NCBI GenBank assembly: GCA_026400105.1 | Contig: JAPLPQ010000098.1 | Location: 1 to 37,798 of the forward strand | Origin: Burkholderiales bacterium | GTDB taxonomy: Bacteria > Pseudomonadota > Gammaproteobacteria > Burkholderiales > Burkholderiaceae_C | Length of the DNA stretch: 37,798 bases | Direction: 5' to 3' | Shown here: positions 6,678 through 15,133 of the stretch, piece after piece | How positions within the stretch are numbered: position 1 is the first letter of the stretch | How the letters are laid out: each line of letters starts with the position of its first letter | The notes under the pieces: model-generated | The model's input: only the letters and a program-made list of their open reading frames with translations | What the model was told of the DNA's origin: nothing | Databases searched by the model: none | Program-made: the position numbers and the translations under genes

Positions 6678-8021
6678 ATGTCGTCCGCCATGACCCCCCA
6701 GGAAATCGTCTCCGAGCTCGATGCCCACATCATCGGCCAGCAGGCGGCCAAGCGCGCGGTCGCGATCGCGCTGCGCAACCGCTGGCGCCGCCAGCAGGTC
6801 GAGCCCAAGCTGCGCCCGGAGATCACGCCCAAGAACATCCTGATGATCGGCCCGACCGGCGTCGGCAAGACCGAGATCGCGCGCCGCCTGGCCAAGCTGG
6901 CCAATGCGCCCTTCATCAAGGTCGAGGCGACCAAGTTCACCGAGGTCGGTTATGTGGGCAAGGATGTCGATTCGATCATCCGTGACCTGGCCGACATCGC
7001 GGTCAAGCAGCAGCGCGAGGCCGAGATGGTCAAGGTGCGCGTGCGCGCCGAGGACGCGGCCGAGGAGCGCATCCTCGACGCGCTGATCCCGCCGCCGCGC
7101 GGCGAGGGCTTCGGCTTCAACGCCGAGGACAAGCCGGCCGACAGCGCCGCGCGCCAGGTGTTCCGCAAGAAGCTGCGCCAGGGCGAGCTCGACGACAAGG
7201 AGATCGAGCTCGACCTCGCGGCCGCCGCGCCGCAGCTCGAGGTCATGACCCCGGCCGGCATGGAGGAGATGGCCGACCAGCTGCGCGGCATGTTCAGCCA
7301 GTTCGGCGCCGGCAAGAAGAAGGCGCGCAAGCTCAAGATCGGCGAGGCCAGGAAGCTGCTGATCGACGAGGAGGCCGCCAAGCTGCTCAACGAGGACGAG
7401 GTCAAGCAGCAGGCGCTGCACAACGCCGAGCAGAACGGCATCGTCTTCATCGACGAGATCGACAAGGTCACGAGCCGCAGCGACGGCCAGAACACCGGCG
7501 AGGTCTCGCGCCAGGGCGTGCAGCGCGATCTGCTGCCGCTGGTCGAGGGCACGACGGTCTCGACCAAGTACGGCGCGATCAAGACCGACCATATCCTGTT
7601 CATCGCGAGTGGCGCCTTCCACCTGAGCAAGCCCAGCGACCTGCTGCCCGAGCTGCAGGGCCGGCTGCCGATCCGGGTCTAGCTGCAGTCGCTGACGGTG
7701 GCCGACTTCGAGGCCATCCTGACCCAGACCCATGCCAGCCTGGTGCGCCAGTACCAGGCGCTGCTGGCGACCGAAGGGGTGCAGCTGGCCTTCACCCCGG
7801 ACGGCATCACCCGGCTGGCGGCGATCGCCTACGAGGTCAACGAGCGCACCGAGAACATCGGCGCGCGCCGCCTGGCGACCGTGATGGAGCATCTGCTCGA
7901 CGAGGTCAGCTTCGATGCCACCAAGCTCGAGGGCCAGACCGTGACCATCGACCAGGTCTATGTCGACGCCCGCCTGGGCGCGCTGAGCCAGAACGAGGAC
8001 CTGTCGCGCTACATCCTCTGA
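6678..8021 (+). pseudogene. hslU: HslU (ClpY) ATPase gene interrupted by an in-frame TAG
   Basis: Encodes the AAA+ unfoldase of HslUV. The frame is continuous in sequence from ATG 6678 to TGA 8019-8021 (447 codons, against 443 residues in E. coli) except for TAG at 7680-7682, codon 335. Family proteins read LPIRVEL here, so a GAG Glu codon appears to have become TAG. Upstream are Walker A GPTGVGKT (Lys64), the I domain (~105-250) and Walker B FIDEID. Downstream, still in frame, are ENIGARRL (sensor-2 arginine) and the C-terminal DLSRYIL tail that inserts into HslV. A product stopped at 334 residues lacks both and should be inactive. No other damage is visible, so a recent point mutation or a sequence error is likely; TAG also ends murF and lpxC, so it is a normal stop here. 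Confidence 0.9.
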
Positions 8022-8046
8022 GATCGCTTGAGCGCCTGTCTGGCGC

Positions 8047-8075
8047 GTGACGGGGCGCCTTTCCCTCGGTATGAT
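8047..8075 (+). promoter_or_regulatory. sigma-70-like promoter of the small secreted protein gene
   Basis: GTGACG (8047-8052) and TATGAT (8070-8075) are separated by exactly 17 bases and lie 27 bases before the ATG at 8103. Both hexamers match consensus at four or more positions. This is one of the better-formed promoters in the window. Confidence 0.5.
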
Positions 8076-8102
8076 AAAAATCAGCTAGAGGGGGAGGATG
8101 TC

Positions 8103-8579
8103 ATGGATTTTCGACGCCGCGCGGCCTGGGCACTGCTGGGCTGGGCCTTGCTCTTTCATGGCGCCGTCCAGGCCGAACAACCCGGCCAGATCTACCGCTG
8201 CCGCGCCTATGGCGGCGGCCAGTTCTGGTCCAGCGAGCATTGCCAGCAGCATGGCGCGCTGATCGAGCGCATCGAAAGCGTGCCGGCCGGCATGAGCTTC
8301 GAGCGCCAGGTCAAGGTGGCCGAGCAGGGCGCCGGTCGCGCTGCCAAGGCGGTTGTTGCCGGCGAATCGCGCCGCAGCGAGCAGGCCGTCATAGAGCGCG
8401 AGGCCAAGGCCCGGGCCCGCGAGCAGGCCCGCCAGCAGGCGCGTTGCGCCAGATGGCAGGCCGAGCTCGAGCGCCAGCAAGGCTTCAGCCGCCAGAAGCT
8501 CACGGCGCGCCGCCAGGAGTTCATCCGCAACAAGCAGCAGGTCTTGCGCCAGCAACGCGAGCAGGCCGGCTGCCGCTGA
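8103..8579 (+). CDS. small secreted protein of unknown function, DUF4124-like N-terminus
   Basis: A 158-residue protein I cannot assign. It begins with a clear Sec signal (RRR followed by a hydrophobic stretch, likely cut after GAVQA near residue 24). The mature start, QIYRCRAYGGGQFWSSEHC, resembles the short two-cysteine DUF4124-type segment common in betaproteobacterial periplasmic proteins. The rest (~residues 80-158) is a long charged helix rich in Arg, Gln, Glu and Ala with two further cysteines, probably coiled coil. The ATG at 8103 is preceded by GGGGAGG (8091-8097) at five-base spacing, which decides it over an upstream in-frame ATG at 8028. It stands alone between hslU and the dcw cluster with its own promoter. 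No function is claimed. Confidence 0.8.
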   Translation: MDFRRRAAWALLGWALLFHGAVQAEQPGQIYRCRAYGGGQFWSSEHCQQHGALIERIESVPAGMSFERQVKVAEQGAGRAAKAVVAGESRRSEQAVIEREAKARAREQARQQARCARWQAELERQQGFSRQKLTARRQEFIRNKQQVLRQQREQAGCR

Positions 8580-8712
8580 AGGTCCTGGCCTGTTGCGCCG
8601 ACCCGACTTGAGGTCGCGTCTGCAGTCTGGCGGCTAAGTGCTTATGCGGGCAAGGGTTTTTCCTGATCCCGTGTCGGGTGCGAAATCCTAAGTCTTTGAT
8701 TTCATTTTAAAA

Positions 8713-8732
8713 AAACAAACATTTACTTGTTT
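8713..8732 (+). repeat. inverted repeat overlapping the mraZ -35 region
   Basis: AAACAA (8713-8718) and TTGTTT (8727-8732) form a dyad around eight bases. The right arm coincides with the proposed -35 hexamer of mraZ. It lies in the only clearly AT-rich patch of the window and could be a protein-binding site; nothing more is seen. Confidence 0.35.
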
Positions 8733-8756
8733 GGATCACTGTTTTGGTGCTACAGT
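8727..8756 (+). promoter_or_regulatory. candidate dcw operon promoter (Pmra)
   Basis: TTGTTT (8727-8732) and TACAGT (8751-8756) are spaced by 18 bases in an AT-rich stretch about 50 bases before the mraZ GTG. The -10 overlaps the first MraZ box, so bound MraZ would block it. The hexamers each match only part of the consensus. Confidence 0.5.
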
Positions 8757-8787
8757 GGAAAAAAGTGCAATAAAGTGGTGAAAAGTG
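8754..8787 (+). promoter_or_regulatory. MraZ operator: four AGTG boxes at 10-bp spacing
   Basis: AGTG occurs at 8754, 8764, 8774 and 8784, exactly one helical turn apart, so all four boxes face one side of the DNA. Known MraZ operators are direct GTG-containing boxes with 10-bp period upstream of mraZ (three TGGG-type boxes in E. coli). MraZ rings bind these and repress the dcw operon. Assignment follows from spacing, box core and position 20 bases before mraZ. Confidence 0.8.
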
Positions 8788-8806
8788 TTTTCAAAGGCCA
8801 GATGCC

Positions 8807-9235
8807 GTGTTTCAGGGAGCGTCCTCAATCAGCCTCGATGCCAAGGGTCGGCTTTCCGTGCCGACACGGCATCGTGATGTGCTGAGCGCGACCGCGGCTG
8901 GCCAACTCACGATCACCAAGCACCCGCACGGTTGCCTCATGATCTTTCCGCGTCCCGAATGGGAAGCTTTTCGCGCCCGCATTGCCGAGCTGCCGATGTC
9001 GGCTCAGTGGTGGAAGCGGATCTTCCTGGGCAATGCGATCGACTGCGAGCTCGATGCCTCAGGGCGCGTGCTCGTGGCGCCCGAGCTGCGCTCCGCCGCG
9101 GGAATCACCAAGGGGGCCGTGCTGCTCGGCATGGGCAACCATTTCGAACTTTGGGACGCGCAAACTTATGCGGCCCAGGAAGCCGAGGCGATGAAGGGCG
9201 AGATGCCCGACGTCTTCAAGGACTTCTCTTTCTGA
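8807..9235 (+). CDS. mraZ: MraZ, transcriptional regulator of the dcw cluster
   Basis: A 142-residue DNA-binding protein of the AbrB/MraZ fold that forms ring oligomers and represses its own operon. Two copies of the domain are visible: the first with [15 protein letters not shown] (residues ~9-23) and the second with [15 protein letters not shown] (~82-96). The start is GTG at 8807, giving the family-typical [11 protein letters not shown]; the nearby ATG at 8802 is out of frame. An AAAGG lies about nine bases upstream. It is the first gene of the dcw cluster, ten bases before rsmH, and sits just behind its own operator boxes. Confidence 0.96.
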   Translation: MFQGASSISLDAKGRLSVPTRHRDVLSATAAGQLTITKHPHGCLMIFPRPEWEAFRARIAELPMSAQWWKRIFLGNAIDCELDASGRVLVAPELRSAAGITKGAVLLGMGNHFELWDAQTYAAQEAEAMKGEMPDVFKDFSF

Positions 9236-9245
9236 AGGCACGGCA

Positions 9246-10172
9246 GTGCAAACTCCGCTCTCACATTGCACCGTCCTGTTGGACGAGGCGGTCGACTCGC
9301 TTGAGGTTCGACCGGATGGACATTACATCGATGCGACCTTCGGTCGCGGCGGTCACTCGCGCCTGATCCTGTCTCGGCTCGGGGCCGAGGGCCGCCTGAC
9401 CGGTTTCGACAAGGACCCGCAGGCGGTGGCCGTGGCCGACGCGCTGGCGCTGGCCGACCCGCGCTTTTCGATTCGCCATGAAGGCTTCAAGTTCATGGCG
9501 GAGCTGCCGGCGGCCTGTGCCGACGGCATCCTGATGGATCTCGGGGTCAGTTCGCCCCAGATCGACGACCCTGCACGGGGTTTTTCCTTCCGGCACGACG
9601 GGCCGCTGGACATGCGCATGGACCCCAGCCGGGGCGAGAGCGTGGCTGACTGGCTGGCCGAGGCCGAAATTCCCCAGATGGCGGAGGTGATACGTGACTA
9701 CGGCGAAGAACGGTTTGCTCAACAGATTGCAAAGGCGATTGATCGTCGCCGACAGGAACGGGGCCCGCTTCGAACCACCGCCGAGCTGGCCGAAGTCGTG
9801 GCTGGCGCGGTCAAAACCCGCGAGCCGGGCAAGGACCCTGCAACGCGCACATTTCAGGCTCTTCGGATTTTCATCAATGCCGAACTTGAAGAACTGCAGC
9901 AAGCGCTGAGCGCGAGCTTGCGCGTGCTGCGTCCGGGCGGGCGGCTGGTCGTGATCAGCTTCCATTCGCTCGAGGACCGCATCGTCAAGCAGTTCATCGC
10001 CCAGCACTCGAAGGAGGTCTACGACCGCCGTGCCCCGTTCGCTGCCCCGAAGCCGATGGCGCTGCGCAGCATCGAACGCGTCATGCCGGGCGAGCGCGAG
10101 GTTGCCGCCAATCCGCGCGCGCGCAGCGCCGTGATGCGCGTGGCCGAGCGCACTGACGCGGAGGCGTCGTGA
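9246..10172 (+). CDS. rsmH: 16S rRNA (cytosine-1402 N4) methyltransferase
   Basis: RsmH (MraW) adds the N4 methyl group of m4Cm1402 in the ribosomal P site. The 308-residue protein starts with a substrate/SAM segment, [13 protein letters not shown], then motif [11 protein letters not shown] (residues ~29-38), the FDKDP motif, [10 protein letters not shown], and an inserted helical domain containing [27 protein letters not shown] near residues 237-249 is family-typical. The GTG at 9246 gives the expected N-terminus. Its stop overlaps the ftsL start (GTGA at 10169). Presence between mraZ and ftsL is the standard dcw order. Confidence 0.97.
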   Translation: MQTPLSHCTVLLDEAVDSLEVRPDGHYIDATFGRGGHSRLILSRLGAEGRLTGFDKDPQAVAVADALALADPRFSIRHEGFKFMAELPAACADGILMDLGVSSPQIDDPARGFSFRHDGPLDMRMDPSRGESVADWLAEAEIPQMAEVIRDYGEERFAQQIAKAIDRRRQERGPLRTTAELAEVVAGAVKTREPGKDPATRTFQALRIFINAELEELQQALSASLRVLRPGGRLVVISFHSLEDRIVKQFIAQHSKEVYDRRAPFAAPKPMALRSIERVMPGEREVAANPRARSAVMRVAERTDAEAS

Positions 10173-10459
10173 CGCGTGTCAATCTGGCCCTGCTGCTGGC
10201 GCTGCTGGTCAGCGCCTTTTGCTTGGTGAACGTGCGCTATGAGGCGCGCCGGGTCTACATGGCACTGAGCAAGGCGCAGTCGCAGGCCTCGCGGCTAGAG
10301 GCCGACTACGACCAGTTGCTGGCGCAAAAGCGCACCCTGGCCGCGCCGGTCCGGGTGCAGCAGCTCGCCGCCGGCCAGCTGCGCATGCGTCCGACCAACC
10401 CGGCCGTGACCGAGTATGTGCAGTCCGCAGCGGTGGCGGCTGTCAAGGGGCAGCCGTGA
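10169..10459 (+). CDS. ftsL: cell division protein FtsL
   Basis: A 96-residue single-pass inner-membrane division protein that joins FtsB and FtsQ and activates the FtsWI synthase. Residues ~4-22 are the membrane segment ([18 protein letters not shown]), followed by a periplasmic coiled coil (~28-75) with heptad-like hydrophobics. FtsL is poorly conserved, so the call rests on size, topology and position between rsmH and ftsI. It starts with GTG, overlapping the rsmH stop, and its own stop overlaps the ftsI GTG. That chain implies translational coupling and matched amounts of FtsL and FtsI. Confidence 0.9.
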   Translation: MTRVNLALLLALLVSAFCLVNVRYEARRVYMALSKAQSQASRLEADYDQLLAQKRTLAAPVRVQQLAAGQLRMRPTNPAVTEYVQSAAVAAVKGQP

Positions 10460-12192
10460 GTCGTCGCAGCATCGCCTACAGCAGCAGCCCGCTGCTGGCC
10501 AGCAAGACGCCGCCTGGCCGCAGCAAGGCCATCGTCGGCCTGATGGCGCTCGGCTTTGTCGTCATGGCCGGCCGTGCCGCCTATGTGCAGGTATTGGGCA
10601 ACGATTTCTTCCTGCGCCAGGGCGAGGTGCGCTATGCGCGCACGCTCGAGTTGCCGGCCAGCCGCGGGCAGGTGCTCGACCGCAACGGCGTGATCCTGGC
10701 GACCAGCGTGGTCGCGCAAAGCATCTGGGTCGAGCCGTCCGACATCGAGCTCGATGATCCCAAGCTCGGCCAGGCGGCCGAACTGCTCGGGCTGTCGCTG
10801 GCGGAGTTCAAGCAACGCATCAGCAAGGGCGGCAAGAGCTTCGTCTGGATCCAGCGCCAGGTCGATGAGCCGGTGGCGCTCAAGGTCAAGGCGCTCGGCA
10901 TCAAGGGCCTGCATCTGCGCGAGGAGTACAAGCGCCACTATCCCGAAGGCGAGTCGGCGGCGCATGTGGTCGGCTTCACCAACGTCGAGGATCTCGGACA
11001 GGAGGGCATCGAGCTCGCCTTCAACCAGGCACTGTCGGGCAAGGCAGGCTCGCGGCGCGTGATCAAGGACCGCCTGGGCCGGGTGGTCGAGGACACGCGA
11101 GAGGCGATTCCGCCCGTGAACGGCCGCGACCTGCAGCTGTCGATCGACAGCAAGATCCAGTATTTCGCCTACCAGAAGCTGCGCGACCAGGTGATCGCGC
11201 ACAAGGCCCGCGCCGGCAGCGTGGTGGTGCTCGACGCCCGTTCCGGCGAGCTGCTGGCACTGGCCAACTACCCGAGCTACAACCCGAACCAGCGCCAGAA
11301 CCTGACCGGCGAGCAGCTGCGCAACCGCGCGCTGACCGACACCTTCGAGCCCGGCTCGACCATGAAGCCGTTCACGATCGGGCTCGCGCTCGAATCCGGC
11401 CGCGTCAAGCCCGAGACCCTGGTCCAGACCGCGCCCGGGCGCCTCACGATCACCGGTTCGACCATCTCGGACACCCACAACTACGGCACGCTGACGGTCG
11501 AAGGCGTGATCCAGAAATCGTCCAACGTCGGCACCACCAAGCTCGCGATGCAGATGCAGCCGCGCGAGATGTGGGAAACCTTCACTGCGGCCGGCTTCGG
11601 CCAGAAGCCGCAGCTCGAGTTTCCCGGCGTGGTCGGTGGCCGTGTCCGGCCCTACAAGACCTGGCGTCCGATCGAGCAGGCCACGATGTCCTATGGCTAC
11701 GGCCTGTCGGCCAGCCTGTTCCAGATGGCGCGCTCCTACACCGTGTTCAGCAACGAGGGGCGGATCATTCCCGCCACCATCCTCAAGAAGCCCGAGCCCG
11801 CAGTCGGCGTTCAGGTGTTCTCGCCGCGCACGGCGGCCCAGGTGCTCAAGATGCTGGCGATGGCGACCGGCCCCGGCGGCACCGGCCAGCGCGCCCAGAC
11901 CATCGGTTATTCGGTCGGCGGCAAGTCCGGTACCGCGCGCAAGCAGGCCGGCAAGGGCTATGCCGCCGGCAAGTACCGCGCCTGGTTCACCGGCATGGCG
12001 CCGATCGAGCACCCCCGCATCATCTGCGCGGTCATGCTCGACGAGCCCAGCGCCGGCCAGGTCTATGGCGGCCTGGTCGCGGCGCCGGTGTTCAGCGAGA
12101 CCGTGCAGCAGGCGCTGCGCATCCTGGGCGAGCAGCCCGACATGAGCGTCAAGCCCCATATCGTGGCGCAGGCGGTGGAGGAATCCTTGTGA
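10456..12192 (+). CDS. ftsI: septal peptidoglycan transpeptidase FtsI (PBP3)
   Basis: Class B penicillin-binding protein that cross-links septal peptidoglycan with FtsW. The 578 residues comprise a short cytoplasmic tail, one membrane anchor (~24-46), a pedestal domain beginning with RGQVLDRNG, and the transpeptidase domain. All three active-site motifs are present: S301-T-M-K304 (nucleophile Ser301 in EPGSTMKPF), SSN at 355-357 and KSGT at 490-493. Length matches the E. coli protein (588). Translation starts at GTG 10456, overlapping the ftsL stop, and ends overlapping the murE GTG. Confidence 0.97.
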   Translation: MSRRSIAYSSSPLLASKTPPGRSKAIVGLMALGFVVMAGRAAYVQVLGNDFFLRQGEVRYARTLELPASRGQVLDRNGVILATSVVAQSIWVEPSDIELDDPKLGQAAELLGLSLAEFKQRISKGGKSFVWIQRQVDEPVALKVKALGIKGLHLREEYKRHYPEGESAAHVVGFTNVEDLGQEGIELAFNQALSGKAGSRRVIKDRLGRVVEDTREAIPPVNGRDLQLSIDSKIQYFAYQKLRDQVIAHKARAGSVVVLDARSGELLALANYPSYNPNQRQNLTGEQLRNRALTDTFEPGSTMKPFTIGLALESGRVKPETLVQTAPGRLTITGSTISDTHNYGTLTVEGVIQKSSNVGTTKLAMQMQPREMWETFTAAGFGQKPQLEFPGVVGGRVRPYKTWRPIEQATMSYGYGLSASLFQMARSYTVFSNEGRIIPATILKKPEPAVGVQVFSPRTAAQVLKMLAMATGPGGTGQRAQTIGYSVGGKSGTARKQAGKGYAAGKYRAWFTGMAPIEHPRIICAVMLDEPSAGQVYGGLVAAPVFSETVQQALRILGEQPDMSVKPHIVAQAVEESL

Positions 12193-13736
12193 TCACGACT
12201 TTCGATCGGCCCGACGCCGCCTGCCGCTGGCTGCGCGAGCAGGGCGCGCGCGCGCTGCAGTGCGACAGCCGGCGCGTGCGGCCCGGCGATGCCTTCGTGG
12301 CCTGGCCCGGCGCGGCGCAGGACGGCCGGCGCCATGTCGCGGCTGCGCTGGCCGCCGGCGCGGTCGCCTGCCTGGTCGAGCGCGCGGGCTGCGAGGCCTT
12401 CGGCCTGAACGACCCGAGCCAGCCGCTGGACCCGCGCCTTGCCGCCTTCCAGGGCCTGAAAGCCGCCACCGGCGCGATCGCCAGCCTGTTCCAGGGCGAG
12501 CCGAGCCAGGCGCTCGATGTGATCGCGTTGACCGGCACCAACGGCAAGACCTCGACCGGCTGGTGGATCGCGCAATGGCTGGCCGCGCTCGGCCAGCCCG
12601 CCGCGCTGGCCGGCACGCTCGGCATGGGTATGCCGGGGCGGGATTTCGAGCCGACCGGACTGACCACGCCCGACCCCGTGAGCTGGCAGGCCGGCTTGCG
12701 GCGCTGGGCCGACGCCGGCATCCAGGTCGCCGTGGTCGAGGCCTCGTCGATCGGCCTGCAGGAAGGCAGGCTCGATGCGACCCGCATCCGCACTGCCGTC
12801 TTCAGCAACCTGACCCAGGACCATCTGGACTACCACGGCAGCATGGACGCCTACTGGCGCGCCAAGCGCGCGCTGTTCGACTGGCCCGGTCTGCAGGCGG
12901 CGGTGGTCAATCTCGACGATCCCCACGGCGCCTTGCTGGCGGCCGAGCTGCAGCCGCGCGCCGATGCCGGCGCGCTCGAGCTCTGGACCATCGCCGTGCG
13001 CTCGCCGCAGGCGCGGCTGCGCGTGACCGGCTGGGCCTTGACCGAGACCGGTCTGCGCTTCGAGCTGGTCGAGCGCCTGGCCGATGGCCAGATCAGCGCG
13101 CCGCAGCAGATCAGCGTCCCGCTGGTCGGCGAATACAACCTCTACAACCTGCTGAGTGCGCTGGCCGTGGCGCGCGCGCAGGGCCACGCGCTCGAGCGCG
13201 CGGTCGCTGCGGTTGCCGCGCTGAGTCCGGTGCCGGGCCGCATGCAGTCGGCCTGGGGCGCCGACCAGCCGCTGGTGCTGGTCGACTATTGCCACACGCC
13301 CGATGCGCTCGAAAAGGCGCTGCAGGCGCTGCGCCCGCTGGCCGACAAGCGCGGCGGCAGCCTGTGCTGCGTGGTCGGCTGCGGTGGCAACCGCGACGCC
13401 GGCAAGCGCCCGCTGATGGCGGCCGCGGCCGAGCGCGAATCCGACCGCCTGCTGCTGACCAGCGACAACCCGCGCGCGGAAGACCCGTTGCTGATCCTGG
13501 CCCAGATGCACGCCGGACTGCTGGACCCCGCGCCGGTCGAGGTCGAGCCCGACCGCGCTCGTGCCATTGCGCACGCGGTCGCGCAGGCCGGTCCGCGCGA
13601 CGTGCTGCTGCTGGCCGGCAAGGGGCATGAGGACTATCAGGAGATTGCCGGCGTGAAACTGCCGTTTTCCGATCTGGAGCAGGGCCGGCTGGCGCTGCAG
13701 GCCTGGCGCTTGCGCCAGACGAAGGAGCAGGCATGA
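12189..13736 (+). CDS. murE: UDP-MurNAc-tripeptide (meso-DAP) ligase
   Basis: MurE adds meso-diaminopimelate to UDP-MurNAc-L-Ala-D-Glu using ATP. The 515-residue protein has the P-loop GTNGKTST (residues ~117-124), the central ligase motifs, and D426-N-P-R429 in the C-terminal domain, the signature of DAP-adding rather than lysine-adding enzymes; this fits dapF at 1266. The start is GTG at 12189 inside the ftsI stop overlap. An unusual detail is DYCHTPDALEKAL, where most MurE proteins have DYAHTP. The stop overlaps the murF ATG. Confidence 0.96.
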   Translation: MITTFDRPDAACRWLREQGARALQCDSRRVRPGDAFVAWPGAAQDGRRHVAAALAAGAVACLVERAGCEAFGLNDPSQPLDPRLAAFQGLKAATGAIASLFQGEPSQALDVIALTGTNGKTSTGWWIAQWLAALGQPAALAGTLGMGMPGRDFEPTGLTTPDPVSWQAGLRRWADAGIQVAVVEASSIGLQEGRLDATRIRTAVFSNLTQDHLDYHGSMDAYWRAKRALFDWPGLQAAVVNLDDPHGALLAAELQPRADAGALELWTIAVRSPQARLRVTGWALTETGLRFELVERLADGQISAPQQISVPLVGEYNLYNLLSALAVARAQGHALERAVAAVAALSPVPGRMQSAWGADQPLVLVDYCHTPDALEKALQALRPLADKRGGSLCCVVGCGGNRDAGKRPLMAAAAERESDRLLLTSDNPRAEDPLLILAQMHAGLLDPAPVEVEPDRARAIAHAVAQAGPRDVLLLAGKGHEDYQEIAGVKLPFSDLEQGRLALQAWRLRQTKEQA

Positions 13737-15133
13737 AGACCCTGGCCCAGCTGTTGTCCGAGCTGGACGGCGCGCGCGTCGTCGGCGAGCTCGCCGCGCT
13801 CGAACTCTTGCGCGTGCACAGCGACACCCGCAGCCTGCAGGCCGGCGACCTGTTCGTCGCGCTGCGCGGCGAACGCTTCGATGCCAATGACTATCTGGCG
13901 CCGGCACGTGCCTGCGGCGCTGTCGCCGCGCTGGCCGAGCGTGGCCTGGAGCCGGCCGGACTGCCCGGCGTCGAGGTGGCCGACAGCCGCCTGGCGCTCG
14001 GGCAGCTGGCGCAGCGCTGGCGCGCCCAGTTCGCGCTGCCGCTGATCGCCGTCACAGGCAGCAACGGCAAGACCACGGTGACGCAGATGATCGCCTCGAT
14101 CCTGCGCGCGGCCGTGGGCGAAGCGGCGCTGGCGACCCGGGGCAATTTCAACAACGATATCGGCGTGCCGCTGACCCTGCTGCGCCTGAACGCCGTGCAC
14201 AAGCTGGCCGTGGTCGAGCTCGGCATGAACCATCCGGGCGAGATCGCCGGCCTGGCGCGCATCGCGCAGCCGACCGTGGCGCTGGTCAACAACGCGCAGC
14301 GCGAGCACCAGGAGTTCATGGCGACGGTCGAGGCGGTCGCGCGCGAGAACGCCGAATGCTTCCAGGCGCTGCCGGCCGATGGCACGGCGGTGTTCCCGGC
14401 CGCTGACGAGTTCACGCCGCTGTGGCGCGAGCTCGCGGGCGAGCGGCGCGTGCTGACCTTCGGCGGCGCGGGCGCCGATGTCAGCGGCGCGGCCGAGTGG
14501 ATCGACGGCGGCTGGCGGCTGCGCGCGCGCACGCCGGCCGGTGACTTCGAGACCCAGCTGCAGATCGCGGGTCGCCACAACGTGGGCAACGCGCTGGCGG
14601 CGACGGCTTGCGCGCTGGCCGCCGGCGTGACGCTGGATGCGATTACGCGTGGCCTGGCCGAGTTCGTGCCGGTCCAGGGCCGCTCGCGTGCGCATCAGCT
14701 CGAGCTGGCCGGTCATGGCCTGACCCTGGTCGATGACAGCTACAACGCCAACCCCGATTCGGTCCGCGCCGCGATCGAGGTATTGGCCGAGCTGCCGGGC
14801 CCGCGCCTGCTGGCGCTGGGCGACATGGGCGAAGTCGGTGAGCAGGGCCTGGCCTTCCACGACGAGGTGCTGCGCCACGCGCTGGCGCTCGGCCTGGATC
14901 AGGTGCTGGTGAGCGGCGACTGGATGGAGCAGGCGGCCGTGCCGCTGCTGGCCGGATCGAACGGCCGACTCAGGTTTTTCAAGGATTTCGAGGCGCTGCA
15001 GTCCGACGCGCTGGCACAGGCCCCTGCCATGGGGTCGGTGCTGGTCAAGGGCTCGCGCTTCATGCGCATGGAGCGGCTGGTGCAGTCGCTGCAGGCGCTG
15101 GCACAACAAGAAGGAGTAAGCCATGCTGCCTAG
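13733..15133 (+). CDS. murF: UDP-MurNAc-tripeptide:D-Ala-D-Ala ligase
   Basis: MurF attaches D-Ala-D-Ala to the tripeptide precursor, the last cytoplasmic Mur ligase step. The 466 residues show the N-terminal substrate domain ([17 protein letters not shown]), the P-loop GSNGKTTV near 107-114, [13 protein letters not shown], a conserved [10 protein letters not shown], and the C-terminal [10 protein letters not shown] motif. The ATG at 13733 overlaps the murE stop (ATGA). The gene ends with TAG, one of two genes here that do, and overlaps mraY by 11 bases. The mraY ribosome site AAGGAG (15111-15116) lies inside the murF 3' end. Confidence 0.97.
   Translation: MKTLAQLLSELDGARVVGELAALELLRVHSDTRSLQAGDLFVALRGERFDANDYLAPARACGAVAALAERGLEPAGLPGVEVADSRLALGQLAQRWRAQFALPLIAVTGSNGKTTVTQMIASILRAAVGEAALATRGNFNNDIGVPLTLLRLNAVHKLAVVELGMNHPGEIAGLARIAQPTVALVNNAQREHQEFMATVEAVARENAECFQALPADGTAVFPAADEFTPLWRELAGERRVLTFGGAGADVSGAAEWIDGGWRLRARTPAGDFETQLQIAGRHNVGNALAATACALAAGVTLDAITRGLAEFVPVQGRSRAHQLELAGHGLTLVDDSYNANPDSVRAAIEVLAELPGPRLLALGDMGEVGEQGLAFHDEVLRHALALGLDQVLVSGDWMEQAAVPLLAGSNGRLRFFKDFEALQSDALAQAPAMGSVLVKGSRFMRMERLVQSLQALAQQEGVSHAA

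Noticed and set aside
7680-7682. Recoding of TAG as a sense codon in this organism
   Set aside because: murF and lpxC end at TAG exactly where their families end, so TAG works as a stop here; a point mutation or error is simpler.
8581-8700. Intrinsic terminator after the small secreted protein gene
   Set aside because: Only short stems (CGACC/GGTCG and CCCG/CGGG) without a T-run; too weak to call.
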